64,000 bases of DNA from Candidatus Gastranaerophilales bacterium (GTDB taxonomy: Bacteria > Cyanobacteriota > Vampirovibrionia > Gastranaerophilales > Gastranaerophilaceae). A model generated the notes under the pieces. It worked only from the letters and a program-made list of their open reading frames with translations, did no database searches and was not told the DNA's origin. Numbering within the stretch: the stretch's first letter is position 1; each line of letters starts with the position of its first letter. The position numbers and the translations under genes are program-made. Of the stretch, positions 1 through 8,242 are shown in pieces. Location: assembly GCA_944326545.1 (NCBI GenBank), contig CALVEH010000005.1, forward strand, positions 62,001 to 126,000, given 5' to 3'.

Positions 1-712
1 TTTTTATCAGGACGCATTTGAAGTTTGTTTTTCAGATAACGATAAATTGTCTGCACTTGTTGCAAGTGAATTAGACGCTGATTTGTTAGTCGTTCTTTCT
101 GATATAGAGGGGCTGTATAACGATAATCCGAAAATCAACCCTGATGCTAAAAAGATTGATGTTGTTGAAAAAGTAACAGATGATTTTGAAGATTTCACTC
201 GTAATGCTCTTAGCCCTGTCAGTGGCGGTCGTGGCGGTATGAAAACAAAATTGTCGGCAATGAAGGTTGTTACTCGTTCTGGTGGTATGGCTGTTATAGC
301 TAACGGAAAAACACCTCATATTATAAGAAGACTTTTTGATAAAGACGAAACAGAAAAACTCGGCACAATTTTTCTTCCTACCGAAAATCTTGCTAACAAA
401 AAACGTTGGATTGCTTATGCTACAAATATTCAAGCAAGATTGGTCGTTAATGATGGCGCTAAAAAAGCTCTTAGTAAAGAGTTTAAAAGTCTTTTGCCTA
501 TAGGGATAATTGATATTGAAGGCGATTGTCAAAAAGGTGATATTGTAAGCATTGTTGATTCTCAAGGTAATGAGTTTGCCAGAGGTATGGTGAACTACAA
601 TTGCTCTGATTGTAAACGAATTATGGGACATCATTCTGACGAAATTCTTGGTATTTTAGGGTACAAGAATTATGATGCAGTTATTACTCGTGATAATATC
701 GCATTGCTTTAG
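1..712 (+). CDS. proB: glutamate 5-kinase, 5' end outside window
   Basis: Phosphorylates glutamate to glutamyl 5-phosphate, the first step of proline synthesis in the cytoplasm. The reading frame is open from base 2, with no start inside the window; the in-frame TTG at 47 lies within the kinase core. The kinase part shows the FSDNDKLSALVAS and ADLLVVLSDIEGLY segments and a GGRGGMKTK loop, as in amino-acid kinases. The last ~90 residues form a PUA domain (from about RLVVNDGAKKAL to the end), so this is the long ProB form. proA follows after 26 bp, which supports a proBA operon. Identification is secure; only the N-terminal third is missing. Confidence 0.95.
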   Translation, partial: FYQDAFEVCFSDNDKLSALVASELDADLLVVLSDIEGLYNDNPKINPDAKKIDVVEKVTDDFEDFTRNALSPVSGGRGGMKTKLSAMKVVTRSGGMAVIANGKTPHIIRRLFDKDETEKLGTIFLPTENLANKKRWIAYATNIQARLVVNDGAKKALSKEFKSLLPIGIIDIEGDCQKGDIVSIVDSQGNEFARGMVNYNCSDCKRIMGHHSDEILGILGYKNYDAVITRDNIALL

Positions 713-738
713 TTTCTATTTTTTAAGAGGGTCTAAGT

Positions 739-2043
739 ATGGTCATAAATTTAGAACAAATTGCACAAAATGCTAAACTTGCATCTTATACATTGGCTTC
801 TTTGCCAACTTTAACAAAAAATCAGGCGCTTCTTGCTATTGCAAAAAAATTGGAAGACAGTAAATTACTTATCCTTGAAGAAAATGCTAAGGATTTGGAA
901 GAAGCTAAAAAACTTGTTGAATCAGGTGAAATTAATCAAAGTACTTTTAATCGTCTTAAGCTTGATGATAATAAGATGAGGGATATGGTTAAAGGTATCA
1001 GAGATGTTAAAAAGCTGGAAGATCCCGTAAACAAAAAACTTTGGGCAATGGGTATGGATACAGGATTGGACTTGTATCGAGTTAGTTGCCCTATAGGTGT
1101 AATCGGTGTTATTTTTGAAGCCAGACCAGATGTTATTCCTCAAATATCGGCTCTTGCAATAAAAAGTGCCAATGTGGTACTTTTAAAAGGCGGAAAAGAA
1201 GCTCATCATACTAACGAAATTTTGGTAAAACTTATAAAAGAGGCATTAAGTGAAGTCCCTGGCTTCCCTTTAGATACAATTAACTTGTTGTATTCCAGAG
1301 AAGACGTATCAAAAATGCTTTCTATGGATAAATATATTGATTTGATTATCCCAAGAGGCGGAAATGCTCTTGTTCAATATATTAAAAATAATACTAAAAT
1401 CCCTGTAATGGGTCACGCTGACGGTATTTGTCATATTTATATAGATGAAGAAGCCGACGTGAAAAAGGCTACAGATATTTGTGTCGATGCAAAAACACAG
1501 TATCCTAGCGCTTGTAATGCTGTAGAAACAATACTTGTTCATGAAAGCTTGCTGGAAAATTATCTTCCTCAACTCGTTATAGAGCTAGAAAAAGCTCAAG
1601 TTAGGGTAAAAGGTTGTGAGGCTTGTAAAAAATATGTTCCACACCTTGAACTCGCAACAAAAGAAGATTGGGCAACAGAATATGGTGACAAAATTGTTTC
1701 TATAAAAGCAGTAAAAGATATTTTTGATGCTATAGCACATATAAATATTTATGGTTCAGGACATACTGATTGTATAATTTCTGAAGATAAGCAAGCTATT
1801 GAAACGTTTATGAATCTTGTTGATTCTGCAGGGGTTTTTGCTAACGCTTCTACTCGTTTTGCAGACGGATACAGATATGGTTTGGGGGCTGAGGTTGGAA
1901 TATCTACATCCAAAACTCATGCAAGAGGCCCTGTCGGTTTAGAGGGGCTTGTAATATACAAGTATAAATTGTTTGGCTCAGGTCAAACGGTTGCACCTTA
2001 TGCTGACGGAAAGAAAACTTTCATACACCAGAGAATAATATAA
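739..2043 (+). CDS. proA: gamma-glutamyl phosphate reductase
   Basis: Reduces glutamyl 5-phosphate with NADPH to glutamate semialdehyde, the second step of proline synthesis. The 434-residue length is normal. The catalytic cysteine is seen at about residue 259 in YPSACNAVET, and IFEARPDV and the IPRGGNALVQYI segment are typical of ProA. A clear Shine-Dalgarno (AAGAGGG) precedes the ATG. The stop overlaps the hemW start by one base (TAATG), so the two are likely translationally coupled. No proC is seen in the window. Confidence 0.97.
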   Translation: MVINLEQIAQNAKLASYTLASLPTLTKNQALLAIAKKLEDSKLLILEENAKDLEEAKKLVESGEINQSTFNRLKLDDNKMRDMVKGIRDVKKLEDPVNKKLWAMGMDTGLDLYRVSCPIGVIGVIFEARPDVIPQISALAIKSANVVLLKGGKEAHHTNEILVKLIKEALSEVPGFPLDTINLLYSREDVSKMLSMDKYIDLIIPRGGNALVQYIKNNTKIPVMGHADGICHIYIDEEADVKKATDICVDAKTQYPSACNAVETILVHESLLENYLPQLVIELEKAQVRVKGCEACKKYVPHLELATKEDWATEYGDKIVSIKAVKDIFDAIAHINIYGSGHTDCIISEDKQAIETFMNLVDSAGVFANASTRFADGYRYGLGAEVGISTSKTHARGPVGLEGLVIYKYKLFGSGQTVAPYADGKKTFIHQRII

Positions 2044-3149
2044 TGCCGTTAAGTGCTTACGTTCATATTCCTTTTTGCAAAAGTAAATGCAAATATTGTT
2101 CGTTTGTATCTTATTCCGGGTGCAAAGAATCAGAACAAAGTGATTATGTTGATACTCTCTTAAAGGAAATAGATGAGTTTTATAAGAATGAACAGTTAAA
2201 AACGCTTTATTTTGGAGGTGGAACGCCTTCTTTACTTTCTGTTGATAAATTATCTCTTATTTTAAACAAGTTTAAATTTAATTCTGATACGGAAGTTACT
2301 ATTGAGGTTAACCCTGAAACTGTTGATTTAGAAAAATTTGTTAATCTGAAAAAGGTCGGCTTTAATAGAGTTTCTATTGGTGTACAGAGCTTTGATGATT
2401 CTATTTTAAAAAGTATAGGTCGTATTCATACTTCAGAAAAAGCTGTTAAAGCTGTCGAAATGGCTCAAAGAGCTGGTTTTAATAATATAAGTGTTGATTT
2501 TATATATGGCTTGCCTAACCAGTCTTTAAAATCTTTTTGTGATGATTTACAAAAAGCAGTAAAACTTGGGGTTAATCATATATCTTTGTATGGTTTGAAG
2601 ATAGAAGAAGGTTGTTATTTTTATAACAATTTTCCTACGGATATTGCTGATGATGACTTACAGGCTGATATGTACCTTGCAGCCATAAATTTGTTAGAAA
2701 ATTTAGGCTTTTTCCATTATGAGATTAGTAATTTTTGTCAACAAGGCTATGAGTCAAAACATAATTTGAACTATTGGAATGACGAGACTTATTACGGCTT
2801 TGGTGCAGGTGCACACGGATATTGTGTTGATAATGATGAATATATAAGATACGCAAATTATTCATTATTAAACGAATACAAAGACAATTATCATAAGAAA
2901 GCTGAACAGGTTATATTAACAAAGCAAATGCGGCTTGAAGAATCTATATTTTTGGGGATGAGAAGAGGCAATGGTATAAATTTAAGTGAGATTAATGAAA
3001 AATTTTCTATAGATTTTGACGAGCAATATGTGTCTGTTGTTAAAAAATATTTGGATAGCGGACATCTCATAAAAACAGATTGTGGTTATAAATTTAGCCC
3101 TAATGGCTTTTTGCTTTCTAATATTATTTTGGCTGATTTTGTTTGTTAA
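2043..3149 (+). CDS. hemW: HemW-like radical SAM protein
   Basis: A radical SAM protein of the HemW group, thought in other bacteria to be a heme chaperone rather than the oxygen-independent coproporphyrinogen oxidase HemN. The cluster motif CKSKCKYC (Cys 12, 16, 19) lacks the fourth cysteine that follows it in HemN. FGGGTPS, SIGVQSFDD and the HNxxYW motif (HNLNYW) are present, the last being characteristic of HemW. The 368-residue length fits. It is coupled to proA by a one-base stop/start overlap. Older annotations call this family HemN-like, and heme delivery here is inferred from the family only. Confidence 0.9.
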   Translation: MPLSAYVHIPFCKSKCKYCSFVSYSGCKESEQSDYVDTLLKEIDEFYKNEQLKTLYFGGGTPSLLSVDKLSLILNKFKFNSDTEVTIEVNPETVDLEKFVNLKKVGFNRVSIGVQSFDDSILKSIGRIHTSEKAVKAVEMAQRAGFNNISVDFIYGLPNQSLKSFCDDLQKAVKLGVNHISLYGLKIEEGCYFYNNFPTDIADDDLQADMYLAAINLLENLGFFHYEISNFCQQGYESKHNLNYWNDETYYGFGAGAHGYCVDNDEYIRYANYSLLNEYKDNYHKKAEQVILTKQMRLEESIFLGMRRGNGINLSEINEKFSIDFDEQYVSVVKKYLDSGHLIKTDCGYKFSPNGFLLSNIILADFVC

Positions 3150-3187
3150 AACATGTTAACAATTCGTGGTGTTTTTCTTAAAATTGC

Positions 3188-3214
3188 TAAAGTTTATTTC
3201 AAGGATTCCGATAA
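3188..3214 (+). promoter_or_regulatory. sigma-28-like promoter
   Basis: TAAAGTTT (3188-3195), an 11-base spacer, then TCCGATAA (3207-3214). The first box equals the enterobacterial FliA consensus TAAAGTTT and the second differs at one base from GCCGATAA, with the consensus spacing. It lies 36 bp before the start of the 64-residue gene on the same strand. No sigma-28 gene is in the window, so use by such a factor is inference. Confidence 0.55.
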
Positions 3215-3250
3215 TAAAAATGTGAGAAAACAATAAAGGGAAATGATAAG

Positions 3251-3445
3251 ATGAAATCAAACTTTTTTTCAAACCAAGATCCAGATTTACCAAATTTAAA
3301 AAATTTAAAGTTGCCTAAAATTAGAACAGGGCTACCTAAGATTAAGGTTACAGATAATTCTAATTTGCTGTTTGAAATTGATGGCAAAAATTATTTAATG
3401 GATGAAATTGCTGATAATTTTGGCAATCTTTATTTCCAATCATAA
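3251..3445 (+). CDS. small hypothetical protein, 64 aa
   Basis: Not recognised. It encodes 64 residues, rich in Lys, Asn and Leu. A proline-punctuated stretch (DPDLPNLKNLKLPKIRTGLPKIKV) is followed by a short FEIDGKNYLMDEIADNFGNLYF segment that could be a small beta-alpha domain. There is no signal peptide or membrane segment. An AAAGGG Shine-Dalgarno lies about 10 nt before the ATG and a sigma-28-like promoter lies just upstream, which supports a real gene. Its 3' end abuts a terminator shared with the convergent gene. Function is unknown. Confidence 0.6.
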   Translation: MKSNFFSNQDPDLPNLKNLKLPKIRTGLPKIKVTDNSNLLFEIDGKNYLMDEIADNFGNLYFQS

Positions 3446-3478
3446 AAAATACGGCTGCAAAAGTTTTGCAGTCCGTAT
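3444..3478 (-). terminator. rho-independent terminator of the minus-strand gene ending at 3503
   Basis: ATACGGCTGCAAAA pairs with TTTTGCAGtCCGTAT (one bulged base). Read on the minus strand, the hairpin is followed by a run of six T. On the plus strand no T run follows, so it mainly serves the minus-strand gene, although the stem could also slow plus-strand transcription from the 64-residue gene. Confidence 0.75.
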
Positions 3479-3502
3479 GTGATTTGAAAGATAGAAAAAC
3501 TT

Positions 3503-4159
3503 TTACGCTAAGACTTCTTTATTAGAGCTTGGTTTATTGATTTCATCTTGTTTTAGCGTTTGAGTCGTTGTTTGTAGTTCTTTTAATGTTTTATCAATGA
3601 TTTTTTTTGTTTCTGCTTGTTTTTTTCTTTGAGGGAATAGCATATCACCTATTTTATATCCGATAGTACTTCCAGCAATGGAACCTAAAACAAATGTTAC
3701 GCCTTCTAATATTGAGAGAGCTGCTATTGCATATTTGTTTTTCATCATTGATTTGACAGTAGTCATATAGTTAGACTTAAAGAAATGAGTCATTGCTGCT
3801 TCTGTCATAAACATTGTTGTCATTCCTAGAGTTTCTCTTTTTAAAGCTTGTGGTTTGTCATCAGCTATAGCAACTCTGTAACCGGCTGCACCTATCAAAA
3901 GAGGGTTTACATGGTTAGATGCCCAAGTTGCTGCTTTACCTGCTTTTTGCAAAACTTTATAACCGTTTGCTGCACAGTTCATTGCATTTAATGCTGCAGA
4001 TGTTCCTTTACCCAACACGTTATCGAGCTGAGCGGCTGTTCTTGCTGCTTTGGTAAATTGTCCAACGTCAGCAAAGATTCTGCCTTTGTCGTTTGTGTTG
4101 ACTATTTTATCTGCATTTCTAATGCCGAATAATGTTGACCTAACGAGAACGTCGTACAT
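3503..4159 (-). CDS. lineage-specific hydrophobic protein, 218 aa
   Basis: Not recognised. There is no cleavable signal peptide. The middle contains several Ala/Gly-rich moderately hydrophobic segments, the clearest being about residues 142-170 (IAALSILEGVTFVLGSIAGSTIGYKIG region), which could span a membrane. The C-terminal 45 residues are charged and probably helical. The style resembles the proteins at 19825 and 63105: Ala-rich helices and a gene of its own with a private promoter. The ATG is preceded by AGGTG. The upstream element at 4185-4220 is shared with two other lineage-specific genes, so co-regulation is plausible. Function is unknown. Confidence 0.7.
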   Translation of the reverse strand: MYDVLVRSTLFGIRNADKIVNTNDKGRIFADVGQFTKAARTAAQLDNVLGKGTSAALNAMNCAANGYKVLQKAGKAATWASNHVNPLLIGAAGYRVAIADDKPQALKRETLGMTTMFMTEAAMTHFFKSNYMTTVKSMMKNKYAIAALSILEGVTFVLGSIAGSTIGYKIGDMLFPQRKKQAETKKIIDKTLKELQTTTQTLKQDEINKPSSNKEVLA

Positions 4160-4184
4160 GTTTACACCTGTTCACTAATCACTT

Positions 4185-4220
4185 CCATATATATAAAAAA
4201 TTTTTGTACTAAAAAATTGC
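4185..4220 (-). promoter_or_regulatory. shared upstream element, copy A
   Basis: Reading the minus strand: GCAATTTTTT, about 16 bases, then a TTTTATATATATGG box ending 25 nt before the ATG. The same two-part element in nearly the same geometry stands before the genes starting near 19008 and 51097. The AT-rich box probably contains the -10 region, while the role of GCAATTTT is unknown. Confidence 0.5.
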
Positions 4221-4292
4221 GTGTATTTTATTTTTCTTTACATTTGTAATATAATTATTGAAACCGTTGTAAATAAGGTGTTTTGAAGGTTT

Positions 4293-4502
4293 ATGATAAA
4301 AAGTTTTTTAATCAAATTAATAAATATTTATCAAAAAATATCGAGTCTTAAACCTCCTGTATGCAGGTTTTATCCGACATGCTCTGAATATACTAAACAA
4401 GCAATATTAAAATATGGTGTTTTAAAAGGCTTGTGGCTTGGTATAAAACGAATATCAAAGTGCCACCCATTACACCCCGGGGGGTATGATCCATTGCCTT
4501 GA
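4293..4502 (+). CDS. yidD: membrane protein insertion efficiency factor YidD
   Basis: A small inner-membrane-associated protein that assists YidC-dependent membrane insertion. The 69 residues carry the family signature: [47 protein letters not shown]. The three conserved cysteines and the amphipathic N-terminal helix are present. In many bacteria yidD sits in the rpmH-rnpA-yidC cluster, whereas here it is a single gene away from those partners. No strong Shine-Dalgarno is visible; TTTGAAGG lies about 5 nt before the ATG. Confidence 0.95.
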   Translation: MIKSFLIKLINIYQKISSLKPPVCRFYPTCSEYTKQAILKYGVLKGLWLGIKRISKCHPLHPGGYDPLP

Positions 4503-4633
4503 TTTTTTCATCTTCTTGTACGAGTTTTTAGCTCGGAGCTGGATTTTTAAACTTTTTTTTTATAGAATATGCACATAATGAGAGCACCCCATTACCTAAT
4601 AATTACCCCATAGCTCTAACAAAGAGGACAGAT

Positions 4634-6241
4634 ATGACTATATTAATATTTATACTTGCTGCATTATTTATTTACGTTGCTGTTTATTCTGTTTACTACG
4701 CAGTATGTGTGTTTAACAGCACTAAAGCAAAAAAGTTTTTAACAAAGCAGAAATATCATGCTGCAGCTGATCCTAACAATATGATCGTTATTATCTACGC
4801 AAGAAATAACGAATCAACAATAGTTCCTCTTTTGGAAGCATTGAATAAACAAAATTACCCAAAAGAAAATTATCAAATCCATATAATTCTTGATCATTGT
4901 ACTGATAATTCTTCTAATATTTTGGAGTTTATTGGCGGTGCAAAGATTTGGCGTGTTGGAGAAATTGCGCCTGTTGGTAAAGATGAGTCTGTTTCTTGGC
5001 TTTTAGAAGGCCTTTTGTCTTACCAAAATGTTGATGCATTCTTGTTTTTAAGTGCAGACAGATATATCGATGAAAACTTCTTGTCTTCTGTCAACGCAAA
5101 TCTTTATGGTGAAGATATTGTTATTGGTACAACCGATTACATAACAAGACGTAAAAATCTATTGAGCGGAATAAGAACAACTTATCATTCTTATGTAGAT
5201 AGAATATTTAATTGTGGCAGATCTTTAATGGGATTGGCTAGTATTGTTGATACTGATGTTTTTGTTGTCAGAAAAGATGTTTTAGAAAAAATCCAGTGCG
5301 TTGATTTTAAAGATATTAACAGCGAACTTAAATATACAACTTTGCTTGTAAGAAACAATTTTATTCCTAAATTTTGTCCTCTTATTAAGACTTATACTTC
5401 TATTGATAATTTTAAAGACAGAAAACAATCTGTATCATTTAAAATTTCTTTAGTATGGAATTGTCTTCCTTTGATTGTAAAATCTACGCCGAAGCTAGGT
5501 GAATTCTTGATGAATATTCTTGCTCCTAATTTTTGGATGCTTGTTCTTATTTATTGGGGACTTTTAAGTTTTACAAGTTCTTATGCAATTAATATAGAAG
5601 AGAAAACAGTGAGCCTTTCTGCAATGTTTGCAGGATTGATTAATTTTAACCTGTTTTTTGCTTTTGCTTTTGTTTTGTTTGTTGCTTTTGTTGTTTCTTT
5701 ATTTACGTCAAAAATCGGCAGACAAAATGTGGGCTATTTGTTTGCTTATCCTGTTTATTCATTATTAAAAATATTTATGCATATCCCTCTTGTAAGTGCC
5801 CTTGTTAATAAACTTGCAGCTAAAAAGGCTGATGAGGACAAAGAACTTTCAACAGTCGATGTTATTGTTACAGATGGCAAAAACAATTTAAAATGCAAGC
5901 TTGATTTGATATCTGAAAGCGGACTTGTTAAGGCTGTATTTAGATTTAAAAAGAAAAAGTATTCATCTTCTTCTCAGATCCGTATGTTAGATGCCATACA
6001 GGAAGTTTCTAATAAATTAAATGAACACGGCTTCAGAATAAAAATTTGCCAATCTTGCGGATATTTTAACCTTAAAATGGATGGTTCTACCAATATGGTA
6101 AAAGGCTATTGCAACAGATTGGTAGTTCAAAAAGAGACAGATGTCCCTATGGATACTATTTTGTGGAACTCTTGTCCTTACTTTGTTCCACAGGAAGTTA
6201 ACAAAATTATTGACTTAAATTCTTTTAGAGAAAATTTATAG
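4634..6241 (+). CDS. family 2 glycosyltransferase, membrane-bound, with C-terminal Cys domain
   Basis: An N-terminal membrane segment (residues 2-25) is followed by a GT2 domain (about 48-270) with ILDHCTDNSS at the nucleotide-sugar site and SADRYID in the position of the DxD motif. The usual QxxRW is degenerate (RKQSVSFK). Further membrane segments lie at about 295-315, 335-360 and 375-390. This is the layout of processive polysaccharide synthases and lipid-linked sugar transferases. The last ~110 residues form a separate soluble domain with CQSCGYF, GYC and NSCPYF cysteines. AAAGAGG precedes the ATG and dprA starts one base after the stop. The sugar and acceptor are unknown. Confidence 0.8.
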   Translation: MTILIFILAALFIYVAVYSVYYAVCVFNSTKAKKFLTKQKYHAAADPNNMIVIIYARNNESTIVPLLEALNKQNYPKENYQIHIILDHCTDNSSNILEFIGGAKIWRVGEIAPVGKDESVSWLLEGLLSYQNVDAFLFLSADRYIDENFLSSVNANLYGEDIVIGTTDYITRRKNLLSGIRTTYHSYVDRIFNCGRSLMGLASIVDTDVFVVRKDVLEKIQCVDFKDINSELKYTTLLVRNNFIPKFCPLIKTYTSIDNFKDRKQSVSFKISLVWNCLPLIVKSTPKLGEFLMNILAPNFWMLVLIYWGLLSFTSSYAINIEEKTVSLSAMFAGLINFNLFFAFAFVLFVAFVVSLFTSKIGRQNVGYLFAYPVYSLLKIFMHIPLVSALVNKLAAKKADEDKELSTVDVIVTDGKNNLKCKLDLISESGLVKAVFRFKKKKYSSSSQIRMLDAIQEVSNKLNEHGFRIKICQSCGYFNLKMDGSTNMVKGYCNRLVVQKETDVPMDTILWNSCPYFVPQEVNKIIDLNSFRENL

Positions 6242-6242
6242 T

Positions 6243-7364
6243 ATGGAAAAAGACGATTCTCAGTATTGGCTGGCATTTGCTTCGATAGAAAAAATCGGTA
6301 GCGTGTTTATTAAAAATCTTTTTGAACACTTTGGCTCGATAAAGTCTGCTTGGTGTGCAGGTGTAGATGAACTTTATAAGGTTGAAAATATAACTAAAAG
6401 CCAAATAAACGATTTTGTCGCAGCAAGAAAAGGCATAGAACCAGAAAAATGTTTTGAGTTTATTCAAAAAAAGAATTTGCATTTTATTACATTTACTGAC
6501 GAGGCTTATCCTTATCTGTTAAAGCAAATATCTAACCCGCCTATGACACTTTTTTATAAAGGGGATTTGTCTCGTTGTAACTTTCATAGGACACTATCTG
6601 TAGTGGGGTCTCGTAAGGCAAGTGAATCGGCTAAAATCGTTTTGTCAAAAATCATTGGCGAATTTTCAAACACCGATGTTTGTATTGTATCGGGTCTAGC
6701 TGCAGGAATTGATGCTACAGCTCATAAGGCGGCCGTTGAAAATAACTTGTCAACAATAGGTGTTATTGCAAGCGGATTTGATTTTGTTTATCCAAGGCAG
6801 AATAAAGATTTGTATAAAAAGATTGAAGATAACGCAGGTGTGATTTTTAGCGAGTACTGGCCGACTTTTCAACCTTTACCTTGGAGATTTCCCCATAGAA
6901 ACAGAATAGTTACAGGACTTTCTAAGGGGACTTTGGTTGCAGAAGCTGCAATAAAAAGCGGTGCCTTAATCAGTGCAAATCTTTGTTTGGAACAAAATAG
7001 AGAACTTATGTGTATGCCTGGGCTTTTAACAAATCCAAATACTGAAGGTATTTATAAATTAATTAAAAACGGTGCGGCAGTTGTTACGAGAGCTCAAGAT
7101 ATTTTAGATACGCTAGATTGGCAAATAGAATGCGTAACAGAAGATAAAAAAGAACAAGGTAAACTGGACTCTTTGGATTTAACAGAGGATGAAAAAAAAG
7201 TCTTGGAGTTGATTTCTACCGGTACAGATAATGTTGACGCACTATGTAATAAAACTGAATTTGAATTTGGGGATTTGTTTTTGTTGTTAACAAATCTTGA
7301 GATAAAGGGATATATAAAACAAACTGACGGTGACAGATACCTGTCAACCGTCAATCTTGGATAG
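6243..7364 (+). CDS. dprA: DNA-processing protein DprA
   Basis: Loads RecA on incoming single-stranded DNA during natural transformation; it is also found in many bacteria not known to be competent. The 373 residues comprise an N-terminal helical part (1-70), a Rossmann-like DprA core with VVGSRKASESA (about 119-130), SGLAAGIDATAHKAA and FPHRNRIVTGLS, and a C-terminal winged-helix part (about 305-373). It follows the glycosyltransferase by one base and so is probably cotranscribed. It faces the HD-domain gene with six bases between the stops. No other competence gene is in the window. Confidence 0.95.
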   Translation: MEKDDSQYWLAFASIEKIGSVFIKNLFEHFGSIKSAWCAGVDELYKVENITKSQINDFVAARKGIEPEKCFEFIQKKNLHFITFTDEAYPYLLKQISNPPMTLFYKGDLSRCNFHRTLSVVGSRKASESAKIVLSKIIGEFSNTDVCIVSGLAAGIDATAHKAAVENNLSTIGVIASGFDFVYPRQNKDLYKKIEDNAGVIFSEYWPTFQPLPWRFPHRNRIVTGLSKGTLVAEAAIKSGALISANLCLEQNRELMCMPGLLTNPNTEGIYKLIKNGAAVVTRAQDILDTLDWQIECVTEDKKEQGKLDSLDLTEDEKKVLELISTGTDNVDALCNKTEFEFGDLFLLLTNLEIKGYIKQTDGDRYLSTVNLG

Positions 7365-7370
7365 CTTTTG

Positions 7371-8177
7371 TTATAGGTAGCATTTTCTTTCCTGACCTGC
7401 AACACCTGCATATAATTCAACGTACTCTTTTGCAGGGCTTGAGTCAATTTTAGTTAACAAAACTTCTTCGATTTGGAAGAAACCTACGTCTCCTGACATT
7501 TCTATGTCAATTTTTATTGGTTTCTTTTCTCCGTGGTGGATACCTATTCTGTTTATTGCATTTGCTGAATACTTGTGAATATCACCGACTCTTGGTGTGT
7601 TGTTTATTGCAAGAGGGATTCTTGCTCTGCCTTTTGTCATATCACATCCGTCTGCAATCAGCAGAATGCCTGCTTCTATAGAATGAATTTTTCGAGAAGA
7701 CATATGTCCGATAATAGCTTCTGTCGCAACTGATTTTATAACAACTCTTTTGTGCAAGTTGTTTGGGAACAGATGTAATAATGTTCTGTCAATTATTGGT
7801 TGAGCGAGTATAACAGACATTTCTTCGTGACCCTGTCTGCCTATTGCCATACCTAAATCGTGCATCATTCCTGCAAGAATAACAGCTGACATACTGTCTT
7901 CAAATGTTCCAATTTCTTCTTTTTCGAGAGAGGTTTTAATGCCTGAGTCTCTCAGAATATTGAGCATTTTTATTGCATTGCCCACAACTTGTCGCATGTG
8001 AACAGGGCCGTGGTCGTTATATCCTAATCTTTTTATAGAAACGTTATTTGCGTATTCTTGCAGTTCTTGCAATTCTTCATCTTCAAACAAATATTTTACA
8101 AGTTTAAGACATTGGTTATTGTTTTTGAGTCGTTCAATTATTTTTGACTCTGTAACAACTTCTTTTACTGATTTCAT
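7371..8177 (-). CDS. HD-domain phosphohydrolase
   Basis: A metal-dependent phosphohydrolase of the HD superfamily: an H in GPVHMRQVV, the HD pair in GMMHDLGMAIG, H in RQGHEEMS and a C-terminal D in LIADGCDMTKGR, in the expected order. It has 268 residues and is soluble, with no sensor or output domain. The substrate is not predictable; stand-alone HD proteins act on nucleotides or cyclic nucleotides. It is transcribed separately from the TolC-like gene 65 bp upstream. The HD assignment is sure; the function is not. Confidence 0.85.
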   Translation of the reverse strand: MKSVKEVVTESKIIERLKNNNQCLKLVKYLFEDEELQELQEYANNVSIKRLGYNDHGPVHMRQVVGNAIKMLNILRDSGIKTSLEKEEIGTFEDSMSAVILAGMMHDLGMAIGRQGHEEMSVILAQPIIDRTLLHLFPNNLHKRVVIKSVATEAIIGHMSSRKIHSIEAGILLIADGCDMTKGRARIPLAINNTPRVGDIHKYSANAINRIGIHHGEKKPIKIDIEMSGDVGFFQIEEVLLTKIDSSPAKEYVELYAGVAGQERKCYL

Positions 8178-8242
8178 AATTTCTTCACCTTTATTGGCTG
8201 ATAATTATATTATACTATTCAAAAAAAATTACGGAAATACTG

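Noticed and set aside
86-634. 182-codon open frame opposite proB
   Set aside because: It is the reverse frame of a secure gene, Ile/Phe/Ser-rich as expected for a shadow, with no start signal.
3199-3387. 62-codon minus-strand frame opposite the 64-residue gene
   Set aside because: The plus-strand gene has a promoter and ribosome site; the minus frame has neither.
4520-4560. Palindrome AGCTCGGAGCT after yidD as a terminator
   Set aside because: The stem is only five pairs with a one-base centre, too tight to fold as a loop; the later T run is not adjacent.
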